From Axinella damicornis (Eukaryota > Porifera > Demospongiae > Axinellida > Axinellidae), in contig OZ007505.1 of assembly GCA_963931865.1 (NCBI GenBank), positions 7,685,415 through 7,749,414 on the forward strand: a stretch of 64,000 nt of DNA. The letters run 5' to 3'. A program made the position numbers and the translations under genes. The notes below the pieces were generated by a model. That model saw only the letters and a list, made by a program, of their open reading frames with translations. It ran no database searches and had not been told where the DNA came from. Positions 31,819 to 43,200 of this stretch are shown here, in pieces; position 1 is the stretch's first letter; every line of letters starts with the position of its first letter.

Positions 31819-32917
31819 GGTGCCCCTACAGATTAAGGATCACAACTTTATGAAACTACTTCCGTTCGTGCATTGGTCTTGCAGGCACACGATTTGAGGC
31901 TGATAAATTATTTTCAGTGCATAAGAATATACATACACATATACCTGCATACATGGATTAGTTGGAATTTACAGCTCCGGAGGTTTGATCAATACTTAGC
32001 AGGTACTGATTATTGCCACTGACTTCTGGTGCTGTATATCCCAACGGATCTGCATACACGATACGTCTCCACCCACATTCTCAGTCTTTGCAGCTGGACA
32101 GAGGTATTCCTAGCCTCGTTCCCAGGCCTGGGAACGAGGCTAAGGTATTCCCAACTGGCTGCAAAGTTTAATAGTCTCACCAGTACCTGACTCGAGTCCT
32201 GGTGAAGTGCACCGATGCTTACCAGCCAGTGGGCTAGTTGCTTTCCCAACCCTCAAATAGCATGCACTTTATGGTGGGAATACTGGCTTTGAAGTAAACT
32301 ATTTTGACAACCCAGCTGCCTAGATCTATAGACAAAGGCTGAGAATGTGGGTGGAGCCGTATGCAGCCAACACGTATTTCATGTATTATGCATGAACTGC
32401 CAAAGGCGGCTCACTAGCTAGCTCTTGGCGTTCACATACCTTCCTTAGTGAGTTGCAATGCTACCCAGTCCTTTCAGGGCTAGCTTGATCAATATCGATC
32501 GTTCGTGCAGTAGACCCTACACTCTTCTCGTCCAGCCGGAGCTCTGGAGTTATGTACTCACATGCAGGCTATAGCACTATGAATTCAATTTCATGACGTC
32601 ATGCAATAATGCAAGTCCCCGGTCCCCCAACGACATATATGGTAAAAGAAACACCCTTCCATTTTCCCTGGACACAACAAGTAGCCCCTTTTTGTATTTG
32701 GCACTGACTGATCATATTCATATATACGCATTCCACTGCTAATTAAGACGTAATTACATCATAATTATATAGTATCCGCACAATCATTGAACAAGAATCT
32801 AGATCCATGAACTAGTGCATGTACCTTCAAAGGAAAGATATATAATCGAGAAAGGTAAATCAAAAAAGTGAAAAGTGTTAGCTAGAGTTTGGATTGCATC
32901 TTCTAAAACTGTCACGC
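31819..32917. other. Intergenic region between the two kinase-SH2 genes
   Basis: No coding region is visible. It should hold the 5' flank of the first kinase gene and the 3' UTR of the second. It includes the 32-bp palindromic element at 32111-32142 and otherwise ordinary AT-rich sequence. Confidence 0.5.
32111..32142. mobile_element. Minimal 32-bp palindromic TIR element with 9-bp target duplication
   Basis: TAGCCTCGTTCCCAGG is followed directly by its exact reverse complement, with nothing between. AGGTATTCC flanks it on both sides (32102-32110 and 32143-32151). It is the shortest member of the TAGCCTCGTTCCCAG family here: two terminal repeats and no interior. Confidence 0.85.
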
Positions 32918-33072
32918 TCAATAAAAGGATGGAGACACCGGCTGAAGGAAACAAGCCAACATTACAGTAAACAACAGGGGTAATAGTCTAGACTCGTTCT
33001 CAGGCTCTTTCTCCGGAAAGGAAAAGAGAGCCTGGTAACATTGGGTGGGTGAGAGAGAGAGAGAGAGAGAAA

Positions 33073-33121
<49 letters not shown>

Positions 33122-36100
33122 TAAAACCGTGGACGGCATTCATTCATGCAAGTTGTCTGGCCAGGAAGTACATGTAGCCAGCTGGCAGCTGGCATGCAAT
33201 TTATGCACAAGTACACTGGGGATTTTGTTACAGAAATCTTCACGGATTCACAGCATATAGGAAATCAGAATGATGTCTCAGGTCTTACTCTTATTCCAAC
33301 AACAGTCAAAGTTGAAGCAAGCAGTGGCGGAACAACTTTTTCCTACACACCAACCCAGCCACCCACCTACACTCACTCACTCACCTATCCACACACCCTC
33401 ACCAAATCACCCAGTCATCCCACCCCCACCATGTCACCCATCCACCTACACTCAGTCACCCACCCAAACCATGTCACCCACCTACCAACCCACCTTGAGT
33501 GGAGGGACAGGAATCTCCAAACGTTCGGAGTGCTTCTCCACTACCGATGAGTATTTCATGTGGTACCCAACAAGATTCTGTAACGAGGAAAACCAAATGC
33601 TTCCACCAATGTTGTAGCGCCCCAACTTGCAGGAAATCTTAAAGTGATGCACTCGTGTCTCGCTGTCCATAAATGAGAGGACAAAGTTGCCTTTGGCAGA
33701 CTCGCTCTCTCGGATCAGGTAGGCTCCCGGCCTCCTATCCCCCTCCAGCCTTTGACAGGCTATAGAGCGACTGATTCGCCCATGAAACCATCTGCAGGAC
33801 GGACAAGATATACCCAATGTTATTGCAGAGAGAATGAAGAAGTCAACAAAACTCTATAGCTAAGCTTCTACCCAGCCTTGTTGCTTTACAGCACAAAAAG
33901 AAGGAAAGGTCTGCACCACATCAATGGCAGCAAGGATAGAAAGATGCACAGAGGACTCGGAACAACAGAAGGTAGCAGAGCTGCCAACTAGTACTTTGGT
34001 GTTTCCAGGCCAAACCCAGAATTAGGTTCTCTTCATCTGCCTTCCCTTCTGGCACCATAGTTGCCGATTATTTCGTGGCAATAATATCGCGGGGAGGGGC
34101 GAGGGGGGATGGGGGAGGGGGAAGGGGGAAGTGGGGAGGGGGGAGGGCGAGAGGAAAGGGAGAGGGACAGAGGGAGGGAGGGAGAGGCGGAGGGAGGGAG
34201 GGAGGGAGGGAGGGAGGGAGGGAGGGAGGGAGGGAGGGAGGGAGGGAGGGAGGGAGGGAGGGAGGGAGGGAGGGAGGGAGAAAAGGAGGGGAAGGGACTC
34301 ACATATCTGAGGTGGGAGCTTCAAGGCTCAGTTGCTCCTCTGCCTGCACACTCTTCTCTACATCAATTTCATCCACATCAACATCAGAGCCACTACCACG
34401 CGAAATGGAATCCCCTATATATGGAAGTGTGCAGGTAACATGTGAGTCATGGGAGAGCACATGTATCGACTATGGAATTCTACAATACAACTTTGCTCAT
34501 CTGTAGTCATTTCCTATTTGGCAACCCCCTGGCATCGTTCCTAGTCCCATGCCCAGCTTTTCATCGCTTGCAGTACGGTAAAGCGGGGAGGGCCTGGTAC
34601 ATTTCCGCACGTGAGAATGACGTAATGAACAAATGGCAAAATTTTCAAAACGAGGACACTACATTCTACGTGATATTCAACCATCTACATGTTCAACACT
34701 CGGTGAGTATGACAGTCGCCTCCCGCTAGCTAGATATGTATGGTGGCACCTTCGCTCTTCTTGCTGTTCTGAGACCCAGTACACCCGCATTTCATTTTGT
34801 TTTCTACCGTTTTTCTACCCTTGATGTCACTTACGTGAAGAAATGTACCAGGCCCTCCCCGCTTGACCGTACTGCAAGCGACGAAAAGCTGGGCGTGGGA
34901 CTGGGAACGAGGCTAGCAAACCCCATGTCTGGTACTATAGATACTTCTACTGACTCTACTATCTACATGCATGCTGGTACCAATTCTAAGATACCAGACA
35001 GGTGCGTGCATGGTAGCCTGGTTCCTAGTGCAGAGCAAGTCAGCAACTCACATCTTAATGGTAACGAGTCTATCAGTCTATGGTCTTCAACCTGCAGTCG
35101 ATGAATCTCCTCGTTCGCTTTCTCTAGATTGCTTCTAAGCGCTTCTATCTCATCATCTTTTTCCAAAACAATACGCTGCCTCTCTGCCGCATAAAAATCC
35201 CTAAGTTCTTCAATCATCTTGTCCTTTTGCCCAAGTTCCTGTCGTAATGCCTCCAACTCTGCTTCCTTAGTTTCGACATTCTCTTCAAGCTGCTGGACGG
35301 AGGCAATTCTCTCTTGCATCTGCTCTACACTTTCATTGTAATCCGGTCTTAATTTAAGCTCAGCAAATTGATGGCAAAGCTCAGGGGCAGAGGGCCGCAG
35401 CAATTCCCGGTCTGAGAGGCAGTTAATTGCTATGGGGAGAAGAGGGTGGGTAGGTTCCACCACATCGATGTCATCCTTTCGACGTTCTCTTTCTGGTATT
35501 GCCACCTCGACACTGCCTCCAGGATACCGTGGGTCTTCCACCACTCTCTTTGCTGGGCCAGGGTTGGGAAACGCTCGAGTGACAACCTGAATGACAAGGA
35601 CACCAGCAGAAAAGATGTCAAGTTTCTCGGAATATGTGGGAACACTCCTTAGGGCTTCCGGAGCCATGTAGACCAGCGTTCCAGGGCACTGGGTCAAAGG
35701 AGTCATCCGAGGGTTCACATCGACTAGTTTTGACATGCCGAAATCGGTGACCTTTGCTCTGCTACCAGCAATCAGGAGGACATTGTTGCTGGAGAGGTCC
35801 CGATGGAGGATGCTGTTAGAGTGGAGGTAGGAGAGGGCCAGGGCTATGTCATGGCATATGCCAACTTGGATGTGGTAGGGCACTGCAGCGTCCTGCTTTT
35901 CCAGATATTTTGTCAAACTCTCATCCATGAGTTCCATCAACAGTACTGGAAGGTTCATATGTGGGTCGTTGTACGTACAAAGACATTGAACTATGCAGGG
36001 GTGCCTGATGCCGCTTAACAGCCGGCACTCCCGCTCAAATCGACTCAACAACTCTGCGTTCGCCGGATCGTTGAACTGAAAGAAAGTGGAGTGGATGACC

Positions 36101-36237
36101 TTTGCTGCACATGGTAGCTCGTCACACATAGCCTTACAAACCGCCCCATAGGACCCGGTGCCCAGGACTTGATCGCGAAAGAGTTCGACTTCTCTGTAGC
36201 AGAACCTATCCACTCCGTCAGATCCCCCTTCTGCCAT
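32918..36237 (-). CDS. Kinase - coiled coil - SH2 protein, second tandem copy
   Basis: Exons 36237-35052, 34414-34303, 33791-33494 and 32941-32918 join in phase to 539 aa. The kinase (about 15-300) has GTGSYG, K46 in CAAKVI, HRDLSSNN with D147, DFG 165-167 and MAPEAL, so it keeps the residues needed for catalysis. A heptad-rich acidic coiled coil spans about 315-390. An acidic linker (DVDVDEIDVE) leads to SH2 434-530, starting WFHGRI, with YLIRES. The tiny last exon (PVSPSFY-stop) parallels the one in the first copy. Gene structure, phases and domain order match the copy at 28286-31818, so the two are tandem duplicates. The catalytic-loop region is almost identical in DNA to the other copy while the flanks are diverged, suggesting gene conversion. 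Confidence 0.88.
33060..33121. repeat. Poly-G run after a GA microsatellite
   Basis: (GA)n at 33050-33070 followed by about 47 G, in the last intron of the second kinase-SH2 gene. No coding content. Confidence 0.9.
34090..34285. repeat. Polypurine tract, (GGGA)n
   Basis: GGGA repeats in the intron of the second kinase-SH2 gene between its linker exon and SH2 exon. Confidence 0.9.
34529..34915. mobile_element. Mutator-like MITE, TAGCCTCGTTCCCAG family
   Basis: The long TIRs and interior match the 6568 and 37750 copies, including GGGCCTGGTACATTTCC on one side and its complement on the other. The flanks GCAACCCC (34521) and GCAAACCCC (34916) are an imperfect 9-bp duplication. It lies in the first intron of the second kinase-SH2 gene. 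Confidence 0.7.
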
Positions 36238-37292
36238 GTCTAGACCTGATCAGCATGCCACATCAATACCATACAAATTTAGGGGAGGATTAGCCTCGTT
36301 CCCAGGCCGTTCCCACAGCTGGGTGGTGGGAACGGCCTGGGAACGGGGCTAACCTTCAGGAGCCTGCACATATGCACGCGCGCATGGCGCCCCAATGACG
36401 TCACGTCGTATAGGCCAAGGATCCGGATCTAGGATAACTAGGATTGAGCAAGGGGCCTTGTCAGTTGGGTGGTAATGGGTGCCCATAAAACCTGGGAGGT
36501 GACCGGATTTCCCTCCGAGCTATACAGGCAATTTGGAGAAAACATGCACACTGCATGATGGTGTGTGTTTCCAACTTCCCAAGACTGGCCACTGAGGAGT
36601 GAACGAGCACCTATGAAGGTGCCACAATTATACTGAATGCATGTGTATACTGCTGTGGAAACAATTTAAATGAATGTACCCACATGCTCAGTATTCCACT
36701 ATGGACTGTTGAAAATATGGTCCCCATATAATTTTGCATACAGAAACGGCATGTTTTCGATCAGTTCCCATTGGCAACACACAAGACATGGATTCAACAA
36801 TATCATGCATGCGCATCGCACCCCTAAATCCTTCCCAATGGTCTACGGATACACAGCCTCATTCCCATGCCATGCAGACTCTCCCATACTACAAGAGGTC
36901 TGGGAACAAGGCTAGGCATAAGTGGCATGTCACTTCAGTCAGTAAACTAGATATTGCACTGCAGTAGCACATCATACACACAGCGAATGGTGATCAAAGA
37001 GTTTGAATAACAATGGTGAAGTTGTGACCCAGAACAGTGCAGTTCTTTTGTATTACAAATTGGAGTGCACTCTGTGCACTAAAGAACCCACACACCAGTT
37101 GTTGCAGTAATGCTATTACAAAATGAATTCTACAGCATATGCACAACGTTGTTGTCTGCAACCTGCATTGATTTTATAACAATAATATTATGCAATAAGG
37201 CTGTCAGGTGAAACAATTAGCCATAAAAGAACGGTGTCCACTGAACAGATGACAAAAGTACTTTGACAGGCAGTAAGACAAACTGGACTATG
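36238..37292. other. Intergenic region between the second kinase-SH2 gene and the SHB-like gene
   Basis: No coding region is visible. An inverted-repeat element of the TAGCCTCGTTCCCAG family (about 36291-36352) lies about 50 bases upstream of the kinase start codon, so it is in or near that promoter. Its flanks show no clear target duplication. Confidence 0.5.
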
Positions 37293-40200
37293 TCAACGAG
37301 AGACAGGGTACTTTAATCTTTTGTGCTCAGTACCACGAATATTTAACCTCTGCCTGGTATAGAAGGCAATGCACTCGGGCACAGTCCGAAATTGGCTACT
37401 GAATTGCCCCAATACGTAGCCATTTCTTCCATAGACTATTCTTAGGTGGATGAAGCCGCAAGATTTGTCACTGCAGGGAGAGAGGGAAGGAGAGGAAGAG
37501 GGAAGAGAGGAGGGATAAGAGAGGGAGAGAGAGTGAAGTTAGTCTTAGCACCTGGTGATTGTTCCCAGGATTCCCAAAGTGAATAATGGGTCCAGGAGTG
37601 AGACCAGTTGATGTACAATGGGTGTGGGTAGCCTCATTCTCGGGCCTGCATTATTTTTCAGTTGCATGAGGAACGCGTAGGGCCTGGTATCTTTCCTCAC
37701 AGGTGTCACACCAAGGGTAGAAAGGACTTAATTGAATGTGGGCACACTGTAGCCTCGTTCCCAGTCCCACGCCCAGCTTTTCGTCGCTGCTCAGTACGGT
37801 AAAGCGGGGAGGGCCTGGTACATTTCCTCACGTGAGTGACGTCAAGGGTAGAAAGGGGTAGAAAGACCGGAAGTTTAACGTGGGCGTAGTGGGTCTCAGA
37901 ACAGCAAGAAGAGCGAAGGTACCAGGTAACACACCACACGTATCTAGCTAGCGGGGGGCGACTGTCATACTCACCGAGCATTGAACGTGTAGATGGCTGA
38001 ATAACACGCAAAACGTAGCGTCTTCGTTCTGAAAATTTTGCCATTTTTCGATTACGTCATGCTCACGTGAGGAAATGTACCAGGCCCTCCCCGCTTTACC
38101 GTACTAAGCAGCGACGGAAAGCTGGGCGTGGGACTGGGAACGAGGCTAGGCACACTGGGAGCAAGGTTACAGCTTACCACACGTATCTAGCTAGTGTGGG
38201 GGACGACGACGACCACTCACCAAACGTCAAACACGTAGTTGGTTGAACAATACGCGACACTTTTCATTCTGCAAAATTTTGCCATTTGTCGATTACGTCA
38301 TGCTCAAACATACCAGGCTCTCCCCACTTTTTCTACAAAAGGTGGACAGGGATCTGGGAACGAGGCTAGGGTCCGGGAGTGAGACCAGTTGAAGAACAAA
38401 GGGTCTGGGAGTGAGACCAGTTGATGTACAAAGGGTCTGGGAGTGAGACCAGTTGATGTACAAAGGGTCTGGGAGTGAGACCAGTTGACGTACAATGGGT
38501 CTGGGAGTGAGACCAGTTGACGTACAAAGGGTCTGGGAGTGAGACCAGTTGATGTACAATGGGTCTGGGAGTAAGACCAGTTGATGAACAATGGGTCAGT
38601 TTCTGTTACCATATACACATGTAGCGGGAAATTTTCGTAAGTGCAAATGCAAATAAACGGCTGAAATGCCTTCAGCAGAATTTTTCGTATTTTAATTTTC
38701 GTATGCGCCTGCAGATTGCCACGCCCCCTAGCATTACACGTATGCGTAGCGTGTCGATGGTGTTGTTTTCTGTTTTCGGTTGAGGCAATGCACAATGGTG
38801 AGAGGGTACCACGTCTACAATGCTGATATCTGGGCCTCTGTTGTTGGCGAAGAATTGAAAAAAATGACGAATAGCATACTCGCCAATCATTGCTGCTCAG
38901 TGAACTTGGCTTACTTTTATTCGTCGCACTTCCCACAGGCTCGTTATGGTCGCAGGCTAACAGGTGTAGATGGGTCTACTGGAGTATGGAAGGCCGTTCG
39001 AAGGCTAGAAATAACAAACGCCATCACTTGCTCGCCACCTCCATGTGTTCAATTGCCCGTTCAAAATTTAACATTAAAATTTCGACTGTTTTATTTTCGT
39101 ACCTCGAGGCTTCATACGAAACATAGCACCGTACAAAAATTTCCCGCTATACGGTATATCACTTATCTTATTTAGTAGGTGGAGCTTAAGATCAACTTCC
39201 GATGTCTGTAGGGTCCCCCCACTTTAGATGTATTAGTGATTGTTATGAAATTAGTAGGGTGCGCCCCACTTCAGTTTGTTCAGGTGTTAGGCCTCTAGTA
39301 GCCTCGAACTCAGGCGCGGAGGAGGAGGAGAGAGCACCTGGTATCCACTGCTTGTGCATGCGCTTCATTTCCTAACACTGGGAATCTTGGATAAGACTGT
39401 GGCATTCCTGTGGCTTGTTGATGTCAGATACGTGTTCGTAACTGTATCACGATCGTATTAAAATAATGGCGACTTTATGCAAGACTTAGACCAAGCTGTT
39501 TCGTACCTCCAGCGACTTGAATGTGCAGCGATGATGCTTGAACCCGAGCACAGAAGTGAGTATATGAAGAGACTCTGGCTACGCACTGGTTTTGGTAAGT
39601 CATTGTGTTATACCATTCGTGCTTAAGGTTCCGGGATACCCAAATGTAATTAACATCCGATTAATTAAGTGGGCATGGCTTCCTAGTTTTACAACTAATG
39701 TGGAGCTCACTCAGGCTCACCCTAGTAAGCAAGGCTCACGCACTATGAAGTACAAGAGATGTACCATTGGATGCGGCGGAGATCAGCGGTACAAACACTA
39801 GGGCACATGTACTGCGTGCAGTTATCGTACGAATCGGTTACAAGGATTTTTTGACATCAAATTTTGCAGATAGTAAGGACATTCAGTGCACAACTCGTAC
39901 TTTATCGAGACCTACCTTGCCGATAACGATGACAGAGACCACAGTGAAAGCCCAGGGAGGTCTACGATGAGAGATAGAAACGACAGAAGTCGAAAGGGAA
40001 GTCACCGAGGTCAAACCGTCCCCCTTTCAGCACGTACTACTTCACCGAAACAGCCTACTATCGCTGTCCAGCTGTCTCTGGCACTGCAACAGGTACCTCA
40101 CTTTCACTTGCGGTAACAGTGCACACCCTACACTGAACGGCAGAGAAGACATTTGACGTCGAAAATTAGTGGCCATCAGGAACACGTCTTCACTATGGCA

Positions 40201-43200
40201 AGACAGCAGCTGTCTCGGTTAGGCGCATGCATACAGGAAGTCACGCCCATTTAATTGCCCTAAAACAGGAAGTCATGCCCACTTAATCACCTAATTAGAT
40301 ATTGGATATCCCGTAACCTTAATGTGAAGCTTGTCTGAGATGACAGCATAGTCATTGTAGTCTCATCCCTCATGGCGGCATTGAGAGACCAAGTTTCAAG
40401 CGTGGGAGTGAAAGCTGCGATCATGTCTTCGTGGTTTCGTTGTGTGGTATAGAGGTCATTGTTCACACTCGGAAAGTTTTGCGACGTCATCCGCATAAAT
40501 CCATGTGGTTTTATGTAATAATTAAGCACATGCGCAAACAGTGGACACCAGGCGCTCTCTCCCCCACCTCCGCGCCTGGGTTGGAGGCTAAGGCCTCTAG
40601 CAAAAGGGCACTGTGCCTTTTGGACTTCTAACATGCCCTTTGTGGTCTGGTCTACAAGCAAAAATGTGCCCTTGTGCAGTCCTTTGCCCTTTGATTATTG
40701 TAACCACTCTCTTCTGGTCCTTGAAAATATACCATCAACGGAATCGGTATGGAATGTGCAGTCCGCACTTCTCAGGGACACACATGTACTGCCCAAGTGC
40801 TTTGTGCACAATCGGTCACCCCTTTGAGCTCCCTGCCCATCAAAAAATACCATCCTGTTTGAGAAAGTCTGGCATTTGCATTCAGCACAGGGACAGGTAC
40901 CGGACAAACACCCTTACATGACTATGCAGGCTTCAATGGGCATTGCTGGTCCAGGTTGGGACCACTTAATTTTCAGCTTTGGTTGTGTTATTTATGGCTG
41001 CTTTTTGGTGTGCAGGCAGTGCAGTATATTAATGGTTGCTGAGTACAAGTCAGGCTCCCAGGCAGAATTTGGACAATGCTGTACTGATTACTGACCACTT
41101 CCTAGTTGAATGTGTACACAAGCAGGATGAACAACAATGCCAGAGCACACAAATTGTACACCAAGGAAGACCACTCACCGGATTGATAGTGAGAAATCTG
41201 TCCTACAGCTTTCACTGTTACGAACTAAGAAGCTGAAGTCACGCTGATCAGCTAGTACACCTTCTGCCTCAGCGCGTGTGATTGGACCATGGTACCACCT
41301 GGAAGAGGGAAGGGGGTGGGGGGAGTGGGAGGAGGGAGGGAGACAGGGGAGGTGAGAAGGAGGGAGAGTGGGAGGGAGGGGGGAGGGAGGGAGGGAAGGA
41401 GGGAGGGAGGGAGAGGAAAAGGAGGAGAGGGAGGGGAGGACACAACAAACAGTTGTTACATCGAAGTTCCCACAATAAGAGCTAGCAACTAATGGAATCC
41501 TGAATTGCTGTGTGTATCCTGGTGATATGCCATCAATTCACTGCGCACCCTCATTCTTGTCAAATTCGCAACAGTTCACAACGTATTGTAATTACTAATG
41601 ACCCCTTAAGCAGCAATTGACAAAAGTGATGATGACTATACACTTGGGCAGACAGTCACATGCCCGGGAGTGAGGAAGTGAAAGCTCCTGAATTAGCAGT
41701 TATGACTAATTGCAATTCAGCAGTCGTATGGATGGTGGCCACATTCCTTGTCCATTATCATTGCTGCTGTTCATTCATTAGTTGGGGGCTCCCTCTTTCA
41801 TCTCTGGGAGGGCATCTTATTCTCCTTCGTTTTTCTTGTGTGGATATTTTGAAACCATACAGTTCCTCTGCTGGGAACAACCAACATCAAATGGGCCTGT
41901 GCTGGAGAGCAACTGTACACTGTAGACAAGTGTTTCAGCCCAGTTGCAGCGTGGCACCCCAAGCAGCCCATCAGCTCTGGCAGGTACTCAGGTTCCCAAA
42001 TGTTTAACTGATGAAGAACTCTATGGGCAAGCAAAGGCTGACAGAGCTGGTATAAGGGAGGGGGAGCTGGTATTGGAAGAGAGGCACGCAGGGTCGAGAC
42101 TTAAAGCACACAGGGTTGAGAAACACAAAGTCTGATTTTGTCCTTCCAAGGACATAGATGGACCAAATGCTACAAACTGGTACTGACAAGCTACACACTA
42201 TCACGGAATAGGACAGGAAGGTGGACAGGAAATGGCAGGCAAAGGAGATTATCAAGGCAGTATTCGGTGGAAATGCATGAAAAACGTTCCTTAGTTCTTG
42301 GTTCAGGGCCAGTAAATAGTAGTTGGATTCTCCAGACATGTGCAAGTAATTCAGCTAGCAGCAAAATCGGTACTTGGTACCTTGAACAATAACCCCCGTA
42401 CATGTATCTCATGTTATGATTAATAAGGCTAGGGGCTTGAAATTATACCAAATACTCAATTCCTTGCATTAGGGCCAGGAATGCTAAAATTATATCTTAA
42501 CAGGAGGAGATATAGAGAGGTATCACATCAAAGGTTAAAAGGCTCTTCTTGAAAGGGTTCCGTACAGGGTTTCCTACATGTACCCAACACCCCATGCTCG
42601 ACTATCCTGACTACTGTGCACACACAAGGTGCTAAATCACTGCCATTTCTGCATCTGAGGCATGCCACTTGTTTGTCCCAGCCCATCCTAAAAAATGGAA
42701 TACTAGCGTCTACTTCATGACGGTGGAATGCAAATTGGCCCCCAGCGTACACACAGGATTAACAGTGTACACACACAAGCATACGCAAACGCTGTAATGC
42801 GACAAACATTGCGTTGGATGCCAGTGTAGAAAATCAAATATTCACTCACACGCATTGCCCAAATTTTTTTTGTGTGCATGCTTTGATTATATTGAAGTTT
42901 TGGAACAAGTATGTAGACTCATGGGGGTACAACACTGCCACAACGCGAATTAACTTTGGGAGAAGGCTTCATTTGTATGCACACATACAGCGAACATATA
43001 CAAATACATACACACACATGCAAATTGTACACTTATCACACACATCACCCACACAGACACAATACACACACACACACAGGCATGTGCACACACCCACATT
43101 TGAATTCAACCGCCCCCAATAAGAAGTAAACCCTGAAACTTAAGATGCTCGACCTTGAGACTTGTACACGCATGCACGCACGCACGCACACACACACACA

